The notes: generated by a model from the sequence alone, not told the origin. A stretch of 28,041 nucleotides of DNA from an uncultured Collinsella sp. (GCA_902470805.1 CABRHX010000024.1:1-28041), one strand, 5' to 3'; shown: positions 15,326 to 23,597, counted from the stretch's first letter. Program-made: numbers and translations.

Positions 15326-16001
15326 TCCGATCCTGCTGACCGCCATCTGCGCCGTGGTCTCGTTCTTTATCGGAGCGATTCCGTTTGGCCTGATCCTGGG
15401 CCGCGTGTTCAACCACACGGACATTCGCAAGGCGGGCTCCGGCAACATCGGCACCACCAACGCGCTGCGCGTGGCCGGCCCCAAGGTGGCCGCGCTCACG
15501 CTGCTGCTCGACTGCCTTAAGGGCGCCATCTGCGTCCTTATCGCGCGTCCGCTCATCGCGAGCGTGGGCTATGGCTTCCCCGTGAGTATCATGGCCCCCG
15601 GCGCCACCGGCGACTGGATGCTCGGCGTCATCTGTCTGGCGGCCGTGTGGGGCCACATCTTCTCGCCCTACCTCAACTTCCATGGCGGCAAGGGTATCGC
15701 GGTTGGTCTGGGCGTCATCCTCGCTTGGTACTGGCCTATTGGCCTGTCGTTACTGGGCACGTTTATCGTGGCCGTCGCCATCACCAAGTATGTGTCGGTG
15801 GGCTCGCTCGCCGCTGCCATCGGCCTTCCCATCGCTGCTTGCGCGGTCTTTCCGTACAGCAGCCTGGGCCTCAAGTTCTGCATGGCGATGATCGGCATCA
15901 CCGTGGTGTGGGCCCATCGCGCGAACATCAAAAAGCTCATGACGGGTAAGGAGTCTAAGCTCTCGTTTACCAAGCGCGTCACCGAGCCCGACGATAAGTA
16001 G
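15318..16001 (+). CDS. plsY: Acyl-phosphate:glycerol-3-phosphate acyltransferase PlsY
   Basis: PlsY makes lysophosphatidic acid from acyl-phosphate and glycerol-3-phosphate at the membrane. The 227-residue protein has several hydrophobic helices. The family's three cytoplasmic motifs are visible: SGNIGTTNALRV after the first helix, GHIFSPYLNFHGGKGIAVGL in the middle, and WAHRANIKKL near the end. It is about 20-30 residues longer than typical PlsY because of an insertion near 85-100 and a polar C-terminal tail. ATG 15318 overlaps the end of der and follows AAGGAGCAAAAGG. The following gene, gpsA, makes its substrate. Confidence 0.95.
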   Translation: MLNPILLTAICAVVSFFIGAIPFGLILGRVFNHTDIRKAGSGNIGTTNALRVAGPKVAALTLLLDCLKGAICVLIARPLIASVGYGFPVSIMAPGATGDWMLGVICLAAVWGHIFSPYLNFHGGKGIAVGLGVILAWYWPIGLSLLGTFIVAVAITKYVSVGSLAAAIGLPIAACAVFPYSSLGLKFCMAMIGITVVWAHRANIKKLMTGKESKLSFTKRVTEPDDK

Positions 16002-16010
16002 GAGAGAGTC

Positions 16011-17018
16011 ATGAATGTTGCGCTGATTGGCTCCGGCTCCTGGGGAACCGCCGTCGCCGGCCTTGCCGCCGCGCGAGCCGAGCGCGTGACCATGTGGGCC
16101 CACAGCGAGCAGACGGCGGCCGGCATCAACGGCGAGCACCGCAATCCCCGGTATCTGGTGGACTACGAGCTGCCCGGCAACGTCGTCGCCACCACGGACC
16201 TTTCGCAGGCGCTCGACGGCGCCGAGGCCGTCATCTTTGCCGTGCCCTCCACGCACCTGCGCAGCGTATGCCATCAGGCGGCACCTTGTATCGCCGCCGA
16301 TACCCCGGCGCTCTGCCTCACCAAGGGCATTGAGCCCGAGTCCGGCCTGCTCATGAGCGAGGTCATCGCCAGCGAGATCGGCAACGAGTCGCGCGTGGCG
16401 GCGCTCTCGGGCCCCAACCATGCTGAGGAAATCTGCCGCGGCGGACTTTCTGCCGCCGTCATCGCAAGCAAAGATCCGCAGATAGGGGAGACCTTTAAGG
16501 AACTGCTCCTGTCCACGGCCTTCCGCATCTATCTGTCGCAAGACATGACCGGTGTCGAGGTCTGCGGCGCCATGAAAAACGTCATCGCCATCGTATGTGG
16601 CATCTCCGCCGGCACCGGTGCGGGCGACAATACGCTCGCCCTTATCATGACGCGCGGCCTGGCCGAGATCAGCCGTCTGGTGCATGCCCGCGGCGGGCAG
16701 GCTATGACCTGCATGGGGCTTGCCGGCATGGGCGACCTCATTGCCACCTGCACCTCGGAGCATTCGCGCAACCGCACCTTTGGCTACGAGTTCGCTCATG
16801 GCGTGTCGCTCGACGAGTATCAGACGCGCACGCATATGGTGGTCGAAGGCGCCGTCGCGGCCCGCAGCGTCAGCGAGCTCGCCCGTTCACTGGGCGTAGA
16901 CATTCCGCTCACCTTTGCCGTGGAGCAAACGCTCTACAACGGTGTTACTTTGGATAGGGCACTCGAGATTCTTACCGATCGCGTCCCTTCTCAAGAGTTC
17001 TACGGACTCACCGACTAA
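16011..17018 (+). CDS. gpsA: NAD(P)-dependent glycerol-3-phosphate dehydrogenase
   Basis: GpsA reduces dihydroxyacetone phosphate to glycerol-3-phosphate, the backbone for PlsY and PlsC. The 335-residue protein starts with the nucleotide-binding GSGSWGTAVA (about 7-16). FAVPSTHLR, LTKGIEPESG and LSGPNHAEEI follow, then the catalytic-lysine block GAMKNVIAIVCGI and GLAGMGDLIATC with NRTFG. All are family signatures. ATG 16011 follows AGGAGAGAGTC. It sits 9 nt after plsY, so two successive steps of phospholipid synthesis are co-encoded. Confidence 0.96.
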   Translation: MNVALIGSGSWGTAVAGLAAARAERVTMWAHSEQTAAGINGEHRNPRYLVDYELPGNVVATTDLSQALDGAEAVIFAVPSTHLRSVCHQAAPCIAADTPALCLTKGIEPESGLLMSEVIASEIGNESRVAALSGPNHAEEICRGGLSAAVIASKDPQIGETFKELLLSTAFRIYLSQDMTGVEVCGAMKNVIAIVCGISAGTGAGDNTLALIMTRGLAEISRLVHARGGQAMTCMGLAGMGDLIATCTSEHSRNRTFGYEFAHGVSLDEYQTRTHMVVEGAVAARSVSELARSLGVDIPLTFAVEQTLYNGVTLDRALEILTDRVPSQEFYGLTD

Positions 17019-17036
17019 CGCAGAAAGGCTTCTACC

Positions 17037-17708
17037 ATGGGTTCCATCAAAATCGCTCCGTCCGTCCTTTCGGCCGACATGGCCAACCTCAAGGGCGAGC
17101 TCGACAAGATCGCCGGTGCCGACTACGTGCACTTCGACGTCATGGACGGTCACTTTACCGGCAACCTGACCTTTGGCGTTGACATCCTTAAGGCCGTCAA
17201 GCGCTCCACCGACGTGCCGGTCGACGCGCACCTGATGGTGTCGAACCCCGACGAGACGGTCGATTGGTACGCCGACGCCGGCGCCGATATGATCACCGTG
17301 CACTACGAGGCTTCCACGCACCTGCACCGCACGCTCACGCATCTGCAGCAGCGCGGCGTCAAGGCCGGCGTGGTGCTCAACCCCGCCACCCCCGTCTGCG
17401 TACTCGAGAGCATCATCGACGTCGTGGATATGGTGCTGTTGATGAGCGTAAACCCTGGCTTTGGCGGCCAGAGCTTTATCCCCGGTACCATCGCCAAACT
17501 GCACGAGCTTACGGCCATGTGCGAGCGTCACGGCGTTTCGCCCCTCATCGAGGTCGACGGTGGTATTTCTTCCAAGAACATCGCAGACGTCGTCAAGGCC
17601 GGCGCCAACGTGCTCGTAGCCGGCTCCGCCGTATTTAAGTCCGAAGATCCCGCTGCCGAGGTTGCGCTGCTGCAGAAGCTGGGCAACGAGGCCGCACAGG
17701 AGGCATAA
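17037..17708 (+). CDS. rpe: Ribulose-phosphate 3-epimerase
   Basis: Rpe interconverts ribulose-5-phosphate and xylulose-5-phosphate in the pentose phosphate pathway. The 223-residue TIM-barrel protein has KIAPSVLSADMANL at the start, then HFDVMDGHF and DAHLMVSNPD. MSVNPGFGGQSFIP, EVDGGI and VAGSAVF follow. His, Asp and Met metal-site residues are in their usual places. ATG 17037 follows AGAAAGGC. It is separated from gpsA by 18 nt and from the cysteine desulfurase by 6 nt. Confidence 0.97.
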   Translation: MGSIKIAPSVLSADMANLKGELDKIAGADYVHFDVMDGHFTGNLTFGVDILKAVKRSTDVPVDAHLMVSNPDETVDWYADAGADMITVHYEASTHLHRTLTHLQQRGVKAGVVLNPATPVCVLESIIDVVDMVLLMSVNPGFGGQSFIPGTIAKLHELTAMCERHGVSPLIEVDGGISSKNIADVVKAGANVLVAGSAVFKSEDPAAEVALLQKLGNEAAQEA

Positions 17709-17714
17709 ACCCTT

Positions 17715-18893
17715 ATGACCGCAGGTCAAAACCGCATACCCGTGAATCTTGACTATGCCGCCTCGACGCCCATGCGCGCCGAGGCGCTCCTTGCGCAGCG
17801 CGAATATGACGACAGCGAGCTTGCCGGCGTCAACCCCAACTCGCTGCATTCGCTCGGCCGCAAGGCCGCCGCACGCCTTGAAGTCGCCCGTCGCGAGATC
17901 GCCCGTAGCTTTGGCGCACGTGTTCGCCCGTCCGAGATTATCCTTACCAACGGCGGCACCGAGGCCAACCAGCTGGCGCTGCTCGGTCTTGCCGAGGGCG
18001 CCCGTCAGCGCGATCGCAAACGCGATCGTGTCATCGTTTCGGCCATCGAGCACGATTCGATTCTGGATAACCTGCCACTGCTGCGTGCCGCCGGCTTTAC
18101 CGTCGACCTGGTACAGCCCTGCCGCGCAGGATACATTGAGCCCGCTGCGCTCACGGAGCTGCTCGGCGACGACGTGGCGCTTGTGAGCATTATGGTCGCC
18201 AACAACGAGACCGGCGTGGTGCAGCCCATCCGCGAGCTGGCCGCCGCCGCACATGCTGCCGGCGCCTTGTTTCATACCGATGCCATCCAGGGCTACTTGC
18301 ATATTCCGCTCGATGTCACCGAGCTGGGCGTCGATGCCATGACCGTTGCCGCGCACAAGATCGGCGGCCCCGTGGCATCCGGTGCGCTCTACCTTAAGAA
18401 CCGCACGCCGCTGCGCCCCCGAATCTTTGGCGGTGGACAGGAAGCCGGCCGTCGCGCCGGTACGCAGGATCTGCGCACGCAGCTGGCTTTTGCCGCTGCC
18501 GCTTCCGTACTGCTGCCGAATGTAGGCCGGGAGCGCGCGATGCTGCAGGCCCTGTCCGATAAGCTCTACGCCACACTTACGGCCCATCCTCGCATTCACG
18601 CTACGATGGGCGACTACGCGCAGGCAGATCGTCTGCCGGGCATGGTTTCGATCTACGTCGACGGCATGGACTCCGAGGAGCTCATCATCAAGCTCGATGC
18701 CGCCGGCTTTGAGGTTTCGGCCGGATCGGCTTGCTCGAGCGGCAACATGGATCCGAGCCACGTGCTCAGCGCCATGGGTATCGGTCGCGAGCAGGCGCTG
18801 GGCGCACTGCGTATTTCCTTCGATGACCGCGTGAATCCGGGCGATCTGGACGACTTTGCCCAGACGCTGCTCTCGATCGTAGGTGCCGCATGA
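17715..18893 (+). CDS. Cysteine desulfurase (NifS/IscS family)
   Basis: This PLP enzyme takes sulfur from cysteine as a persulfide for Fe-S clusters or thiolated tRNA. The 392-residue protein has LDYAASTPMRAEA at the N-terminus and the LTNGGTEANQLAL cofactor-binding block. VSIMVANNETGVVQPI and HTDAIQGYLHI follow, then the PLP lysine in VAAHKIGGP (K215). FGGGQEAGRRAGTQD precedes the catalytic loop GSACSSG with C340. The Ser-Ser-Gly loop and long segment fit the group I (IscS-like) type. The first residue region reads MTAGQNRIPVNLD; ATG 17715 is 6 nt after rpe. No iscU or mnmA is present in the window, so the sulfur acceptor is unknown. Confidence 0.93.
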   Translation: MTAGQNRIPVNLDYAASTPMRAEALLAQREYDDSELAGVNPNSLHSLGRKAAARLEVARREIARSFGARVRPSEIILTNGGTEANQLALLGLAEGARQRDRKRDRVIVSAIEHDSILDNLPLLRAAGFTVDLVQPCRAGYIEPAALTELLGDDVALVSIMVANNETGVVQPIRELAAAAHAAGALFHTDAIQGYLHIPLDVTELGVDAMTVAAHKIGGPVASGALYLKNRTPLRPRIFGGGQEAGRRAGTQDLRTQLAFAAAASVLLPNVGRERAMLQALSDKLYATLTAHPRIHATMGDYAQADRLPGMVSIYVDGMDSEELIIKLDAAGFEVSAGSACSSGNMDPSHVLSAMGIGREQALGALRISFDDRVNPGDLDDFAQTLLSIVGAA

Positions 18894-19699
18894 TCGTCGC
18901 CGAGCTTGAACGTGCGCTGCTGGCACGCTACCCAAAGGCGGATGCCGAGGGCTGGGATCATGTTGGGCTATCTGTGGGTAATCCCGCTGCAGAGATCACC
19001 GGTGTTGCCTGTGCACTCGACGCAACCGAAGCCAACGTGCACCGCGCTCTCGAGGCCGGCGCCAACGTGCTGCTGACGCATCATCCCATCTACATCAAAG
19101 CGCCCGAGGCCTTTTGTCCGGCCGATTCCGCGCGCCCACAGTGTAGCGCTGCGCTGTACGAGGCAGCTCGTTGCGGCGTGAGCATTATCTCGCTCCATAC
19201 CAACCTGGACCGCTCGCACGAAGCGCGCGTTCGCCTGAGTGAGTTGCTGGGCGCTGAGCCCATGAGCTCGCTGGAGCATGTGGACGAGCCTGAGCTCACC
19301 GGTCTGGGCGCGCTCGCGACCCTCCACGACGCCTGCAACCTGCGCGATTTCGCCAACCGTGCCGCCACGGCGCTCGGAAGCGACCCACGCGTTTGGGGCG
19401 ATGCCGAGCGCCCGTGCCGCACCGTCGCCATTCTGGGCGGCTCCCTCGGCGACTTTGGCGAACTTGCCATCGCCGCCGGTGCGGATGTCATCGTGACCGG
19501 AGAAGCCGGGTACCACGTGGCCCAGGACCTCGCTCTGCGCGGTCTGGGCGTCATCCTGCTCGGCCACGATCGCTCCGAAGAGCCGTTCGTGGATATCTTG
19601 ATGAACTCTGCAGTTGACGCCGGGGTTGACCCCCGTCATGCGATTACAATACTGAACCCTTGCCAATGGTGGACTGTGACAAAAGGAGAGAACTTATGA
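18890..19699 (+). CDS. Nif3-like dinuclear metal centre hexameric protein
   Basis: The 269-residue protein matches the Nif3/YqfO/YbgI family. The features are GWDHVGLSVGN, the metal-binding LLTHHPIY (H64 and H65), ISLHTNLDRS (about D103) and, near the end, VTGEAGYHVAQ with LLGHDRSEEP. These carry the remaining His and Glu ligands of the two-metal site. The cellular role is unclear; some members are annotated as GTP cyclohydrolase I type 2 without firm support. The start codon overlaps the cysteine desulfurase stop in an ATGA, and its own stop overlaps the next start in another ATGA, so the three genes are translationally coupled. The Nif3 plus zinc-ribbon pair is a very common gene couple. 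Confidence 0.93.
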   Translation: MIVAELERALLARYPKADAEGWDHVGLSVGNPAAEITGVACALDATEANVHRALEAGANVLLTHHPIYIKAPEAFCPADSARPQCSAALYEAARCGVSIISLHTNLDRSHEARVRLSELLGAEPMSSLEHVDEPELTGLGALATLHDACNLRDFANRAATALGSDPRVWGDAERPCRTVAILGGSLGDFGELAIAAGADVIVTGEAGYHVAQDLALRGLGVILLGHDRSEEPFVDILMNSAVDAGVDPRHAITILNPCQWWTVTKGENL

Positions 19700-20415
19700 G
19701 CGCCGGCGCTACGCTACTCAAGCTGCAACAGATCGATTTGGAGCTCGCCCGCAACAAGAGCGAACTTGCCAATATGCCGGAGCTCAAGGAGCTCGCCTCC
19801 AAGCGCAAGACCTACGTTAAGCTCAAGGCCGAGATGACCAAGCTCTACGCCCAGCGCAAGGATCTGGACATTGAGCTCGACGACCTCAACACCACCGAGA
19901 TCCAGACCAACAACGCCATCGAGGCTGCCAAGAAGCGTCACGTCGACGGTTCTGATTATCGTGAGGTGCAGGACCTGGAGAACGAGCTCGCCACCCTGGC
20001 CAAGCGCCTGGACAAGATCGAGCACACCCGCAAGGACGTCGTCATCGCCCATAAGGAGGCGCTCGACCGCGAGGCTCGCGCTCAGGCCATCATCGCCAAA
20101 TTCGAGGAGGGCGTGAAGGCCGATACCAAGGCCGCCCGCGCCAAGGCCGCCGACCTGCAGGCCCAGATTGACGCCGCCACCAAGGAGCGCACCGCCCTTG
20201 CCGCCACGCTGCCGACCGACGTGCTCACCGACTACGAGCGCCTGCTCAAGCAGTTCCGCGGCCTGGCCGTCGAGACCATCCAGGGCAACATTCCCACCAT
20301 CTGCCACACCGCGCTGCAGGCATCGTCCATGAGCGACCTCAACCACGACGGTAGCGAGATCGCGCACTGCCCGTATTGCCACCGCCTGCTGGTGCTTCCC
20401 AGCAAGGAAGCCTAA
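19696..20415 (+). CDS. Coiled-coil protein with C4-type zinc ribbon (zf-RING_7)
   Basis: The 239-residue protein is almost all charged helix (Lys/Glu/Ala/Arg heptads, about residues 5-180), a long antiparallel coiled coil. It ends in a small zinc knuckle. The last knuckle is CPYCHRLLVL (C225 and C228), but the first has only one cysteine (PTICHTALQ, C203) where relatives usually have CxxCH. Metal binding may therefore use a His or be weaker. Such proteins accompany Nif3-like proteins across bacteria and may bind nucleic acid; no function is proven. ATG 19696 has AAAGGAGAG upstream, and the ATGA overlap supports it. Confidence 0.9.
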   Translation: MSAGATLLKLQQIDLELARNKSELANMPELKELASKRKTYVKLKAEMTKLYAQRKDLDIELDDLNTTEIQTNNAIEAAKKRHVDGSDYREVQDLENELATLAKRLDKIEHTRKDVVIAHKEALDREARAQAIIAKFEEGVKADTKAARAKAADLQAQIDAATKERTALAATLPTDVLTDYERLLKQFRGLAVETIQGNIPTICHTALQASSMSDLNHDGSEIAHCPYCHRLLVLPSKEA

Positions 20416-20417
20416 CG

Positions 20418-21632
20418 ATGACGGCGGCACCCAACAATTCAATGCAACTTGAGGGAAAAACGATCCTGCTGGGTATTACCGGCGGGATCGCCGCCTATAA
20501 GTCGTGCAATATCGTGCGCCTGCTACAAAAGCGCGGCGCACGCGTCAAGGTCGTTATGAGCGAGCATGCCACGGAGTTTGTGGGGCCGCTCACCTTCCGT
20601 GCGCTCACCAACGAGCCCGTCGCCGTAGGTCTGTTCGACGACCCCTCCGACCCCATCCACCACATTTCGCTTGCGCAGGAGCCCGACCTGGTGGTCGTGG
20701 CGCCCGCGACGGCCAATATCATCGCCAAGATGGCCAACGGCATCGCCGATGACCTCATCTCCACCACGCTGCTTGCCACGCCGCGACCCATCGTGATTGC
20801 CCCCGCCATGAACAACGGCATGTGGAAGGCGCCGGCAACGCAGGCCAATATGGCCACGTTGCGCGACCGCGGCGTCCATGTGGTGGGGCCCGGCAGCGGC
20901 TACCTTGCCTGCGGTGATGTGGACACGGGACGCATGAGCGAACCCGAAGACATCGTCGAGGCCATCTGCGAGGTGCTCAACCCCGCGCCCCAGGACCTGG
21001 CGGACAAGCGCATCGTCATCACTGCCGGCCCTACGCACGAGCCAATCGATCCGGTGCGCTTTATTGGCAACAGGTCGTCGGGCAAGATGGGCTTCGCACT
21101 GGCAGGGGAGGCCGTACGCCGCGGTGCCGAGGTCACGCTTGTGCTGGGACCGACGTCGCTCGATGTTCCCCGAGGTGTAGAGTGCGTGCGGGTGCAGACC
21201 GCCGCAGAGATGCTGCAGGCGGCGTTAAACGCCTTCCAGACGGCCGATGCGGCCATTTGCGCGGCCGCTGTCGCCGACTACACCCCCGCGGCCCCTGCCG
21301 ACCATAAACTCAAAAAGGCCAACGAACGCTTGGATCGTATCGAGCTCGTCGAGACCGTTGATATTTTGGCCGAGCTCTCGCGCCAGAAGGGCGAGCGCCG
21401 TGTGATCGGATTTGCAGCCGAGACCGATAACGTCGTGGAGTACGCGCAGCACAAACTTGCCCGCAAGGGTTGCGATGCCATTATCGCCAACGATGTCTCG
21501 CGCGCCGATTCGGGCTTTGGAACCGACACCAATAAGGCCTGGATTGTAAGCACAGCAGGGACGCAAGAACTTCCCGTGCTAACAAAACCCCAGCTCGCAG
21601 ATACAATTTTGGACTTGCTCAAAAATAATTAA
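20418..21632 (+). CDS. coaBC: Bifunctional phosphopantothenoylcysteine decarboxylase/synthetase CoaBC
   Basis: CoaBC joins cysteine to 4'-phosphopantothenate with CTP and then decarboxylates it, in coenzyme A synthesis. The 404-residue protein begins with the flavin-binding CoaC domain: ILLGITGGIAAYKSC, HHISLAQ with the active-site His, VVAPATANIIAKMANGIADD, and the substrate motif APAMNNGMW. The catalytic cysteine is in GYLACGDVDTGRM. The CoaB domain starts near RIVITAGPTHEPIDPVRFI and has NRSSGKMG, AAVADYTP and the Lys-rich KLKKANERL segment. ATG 20418 has AAGGAAG upstream and lies 2 nt after the zinc-ribbon gene; an internal ATG at 20442 is less likely. It ends the long gene train. Confidence 0.96.
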   Translation: MTAAPNNSMQLEGKTILLGITGGIAAYKSCNIVRLLQKRGARVKVVMSEHATEFVGPLTFRALTNEPVAVGLFDDPSDPIHHISLAQEPDLVVVAPATANIIAKMANGIADDLISTTLLATPRPIVIAPAMNNGMWKAPATQANMATLRDRGVHVVGPGSGYLACGDVDTGRMSEPEDIVEAICEVLNPAPQDLADKRIVITAGPTHEPIDPVRFIGNRSSGKMGFALAGEAVRRGAEVTLVLGPTSLDVPRGVECVRVQTAAEMLQAALNAFQTADAAICAAAVADYTPAAPADHKLKKANERLDRIELVETVDILAELSRQKGERRVIGFAAETDNVVEYAQHKLARKGCDAIIANDVSRADSGFGTDTNKAWIVSTAGTQELPVLTKPQLADTILDLLKNN

Positions 21633-21640
21633 AAAAGTTC

Positions 21641-21670
21641 TTGCGCAAGGGTAAAGTTTCGGGTTAATAT
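21641..21670 (+). promoter_or_regulatory. Promoter of tRNA-Pro
   Basis: TTGCGC (21641-21646) and TAATAT (21665-21670) are separated by 18 bp. The preceding AAAGTTCTTG is shared with the tRNA-Val promoter. It starts 9 bp after the coaBC stop codon. Confidence 0.65.
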
Positions 21671-21712
21671 ACTCCCTGTTGCGAGCGAGAGCAGAGCAAC
21701 AGACAAAAGCTT

Positions 21713-21789
<77 letters not shown>

Positions 21790-21798
21790 GAAGTTTGC

Positions 21799-21828
21799 AG
21801 GTCAGGCACTTAGTGCCTGACCTTTTTT
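21799..21828 (+). terminator. Terminator of tRNA-Pro
   Basis: The perfect 10-bp stem AGGTCAGGCA/TGCCTGACCT with a 5-nt loop runs into a T tract, then G and TTTT. Confidence 0.92.
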
Positions 21829-22250
21829 GTTTTAAGCAATTGCTTAATTTTGATTAATCAACAGGGTGCTAAAAATCTACCTACGCGATATTCGCCTTTT
21901 GCGGCTACTTACGCGTTTTGCACGCGCTTGAGCCGATTTATTAACGCGATATGAATCTACATACGCGTAGCTGGTATACAGCCGAGTACAGGCTGTATTT
22001 ATCGCGGCGATTTACGTAGATATAGCGACTGTAACGAACAAGCGTGTCGCTGTATTTATTCCAGTAGCTCACTTAATCGGTGGACAAGTGGGCTGTTGCA
22101 ACGAAACGCCAAGCGGGATGAACTCTATATGAGGGCGCCGCAAAGGTAATCGCGGGGGAGGGCGGCAGGCGCTCTGAGAGCCGCTTTAGACCCCATTTCT
22201 TCTCAAACCACATTACCTGTGCCACGAAACTCAAACCGTTCGTTCGGCGG
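21829..22250. other. Gene-free AT-richer stretch with short repeats
   Basis: No convincing gene. The words AATCTACCTACGCGATAT (near 21873) and AATCTACATACGCGTAG (near 21953) are direct near-copies about 80 bp apart. ACGTAGATATAGCG (near 22014) is an inverted relative. A hairpin ATACAGCC/GGCTGTAT with a 7-nt loop lies at 21976-21998. The stretch separates the conserved gene train from the accessory region. Confidence 0.5.
21976..21998. repeat. Short perfect hairpin
   Basis: ATACAGCC (21976-21983) and GGCTGTAT (21991-21998) form an 8-bp stem with a 7-nt loop. There is no clear T tract directly after it. Confidence 0.6.
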
Positions 22251-22286
22251 CAAAAAGAAAAGCCCGCGCGGGGTCGCGCGGGCTTT
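22251..22286 (-). terminator. Terminator of the pilin-like gene
   Basis: A 12-bp stem AAAGCCCGCGCG/CGCGCGGGCTTT with loop GGGT is followed, on the minus strand, by TCTTTTTG. It begins 12 nt after the stop codon of the gene ending at 22299. Confidence 0.9.
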
Positions 22287-22298
22287 CCATCCAGAAAA

Positions 22299-23285
22299 CT
22301 AGAAGCACCAAGCGGGGCAGACGCAATACGAGTTCGCCGCGCCGCCGTCGTATGACGCATCGCTGCCGGGGAGGGCAAGGAGGAAGGAAGTAGAGTAGTC
22401 CGGATACACCGAACGCTCCCACCACCAGCCGCCAACCCTCTGGTAAGCGTTGCCCGAATAGTTATTCGACGCCTTGCTCTTGAAGGCCTCGTACTGGGTA
22501 CCTTCTGAGGAAGTCCAGGGATAGTCGGATGCCCAGCGGGAGGTGTGGACGGTCTCGGAGTAGCTGAGAAGGAACAGCTTGTCCGAGGTCGCCGTCACGG
22601 TGGCGTTCTTGTTTTCGCTACCACCGCCGACGTTGTTCGTGAGCTTCCTGACCGATTTCACCTTGGTCTGGAAATCGGACGGCATGAGGCTCCAGACCTC
22701 GCCCGAGTTCATCTTCTGACGCAGCTCCGACTTTTCCCAGCCTCCGGCGTTGTTTTTCGTGGCGTTCATGCGGGACCTGATCCCCTTCGAGGTGGTGAGG
22801 AACGTCAGGCCCGCCTTTCCGGATCCGTCCGCGAGGTCATCGTGGTTGATGCCGATAATTCGGTACTCGAGCGTCTCACCGTTAGTCAGCTTGACGGACC
22901 ATTCCGTCCCCGCATCCATCGCCGCCATGGCTTTGGCGTAGGCGGGAGATGCCTCTCCCTTCGCCGCAATATCCTCGGCCACGGCCTTCTGCTCGTCGAG
23001 GGTCCAGTCCTTCGCGTCCTTGGCCACCGCCGCCTGGACGGTCGCGGAGTCGGCCCCCGTTGAGCCGCTGGAAGCGCCGCCCCCGACGCCGCCGTCCGCC
23101 CCGCTGCCCAGGGTGGTCGAGACCTGGTTGAACTGGTTGCGGATGGCGCCGGAGACCTGAGGCCCTGCAAAGATCACCACCAAGCCGATAACGGCCGCAA
23201 TCAGTACGTACTCGATAAGTCCTTGCCCACGGAGGTGGATCGTCTTAGGAGCGACCCCCCCCCCGAAGGTTATTTGCCGCTGCAT
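22299..23285 (-). CDS. Flp-type prepilin fused to a DUF6273 domain, likely phase-variable surface protein
   Basis: The 328-residue product (start at ATG 23285) has a short leader, then RG and QGLIEYVLIAAVIGLVVIF. This is a type IVb (Flp) prepilin signature with predicted cleavage after G20 and Glu at mature position +5. A Gly/Ser linker (GGVGGGASSGS) leads to a DUF6273 domain of about 220 residues. That domain has EYRIIGINHDDL, DGSGKAGLTFL, GGWEKSELRQKMN, SVRKLTNNVGGG, DKLFLLSYSE and WWWERS, and ends in CVCPAWCF, a close variant of the usual end of that domain. The likely location is the cell surface or a pilus tip. Ten G at 23255-23264 lie in codons 8-11. AAGGGAG precedes the overlapping starts ATG 23289 and ATG 23285, of which only the latter is in frame now. 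No tad/cpa assembly genes are in the window. The ligand is unknown. Confidence 0.85.
   Translation of the reverse strand: MQRQITFGGGVAPKTIHLRGQGLIEYVLIAAVIGLVVIFAGPQVSGAIRNQFNQVSTTLGSGADGGVGGGASSGSTGADSATVQAAVAKDAKDWTLDEQKAVAEDIAAKGEASPAYAKAMAAMDAGTEWSVKLTNGETLEYRIIGINHDDLADGSGKAGLTFLTTSKGIRSRMNATKNNAGGWEKSELRQKMNSGEVWSLMPSDFQTKVKSVRKLTNNVGGGSENKNATVTATSDKLFLLSYSETVHTSRWASDYPWTSSEGTQYEAFKSKASNNYSGNAYQRVGGWWWERSVYPDYSTSFLLALPGSDASYDGGAANSYCVCPAWCF
23255..23264 (-). repeat. Ten-G homopolymer in the pilin-like leader
   Basis: The plus strand has ten C in a row, read as ten G in the coding strand, just after the start codon. With 10 G, ATG 23285 is in frame. With 9 G, ATG 23289 would be. With 8 or 11 G, neither reads into the pilin. 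Confidence 0.85.
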
Positions 23286-23597
23286 GCATGTGCGGCTCCC
23301 TTCGCTCAGGGTTTGCAATACGAGCCGAGCGTAGGGCTATTCCAGAATTCTGCACCGGTCTTGCCGCAGCGGCAACGATGGCGGCAGGGGAGAGAGTCAT
23401 GCGCTCTCAGCGCGGCTATGACGCCCGCTTCGAACGCCGACCGTATTCCTATCGAGACAGCCACTTCATGCCTTTAGAAAGACGAATGAAAGCCGCAGAC
23501 ACACAGAACGCAGGAGAGAACCACGAGGTGCCCTCATCATTCGGAGTGACATTCCGTTCCAAAACGTATGCGTTTCACCATGAGATAGGGACCTGTC
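23286..23597. other. Intergenic stretch between divergent pilin-like and thioredoxin-like genes
   Basis: No gene with recognisable features. An open plus frame from 23288 carries no family motif and runs into the thioredoxin-like gene in another frame. It should hold the minus-strand promoter of the pilin-like gene, but no clear -35/-10 pair stands out. Confidence 0.4.

Noticed and set aside
13970..15556. Long minus-strand open frame opposite der and plsY
   Set aside because: Both genes on the plus strand are certain; the minus frame is a GC shadow.
22299..22500. DUF6273 C-terminus as a diversity-generating retroelement variable region
   Set aside because: No reverse transcriptase or template repeat is in the window, and the region lacks a run of AAC/AAT-type codons.
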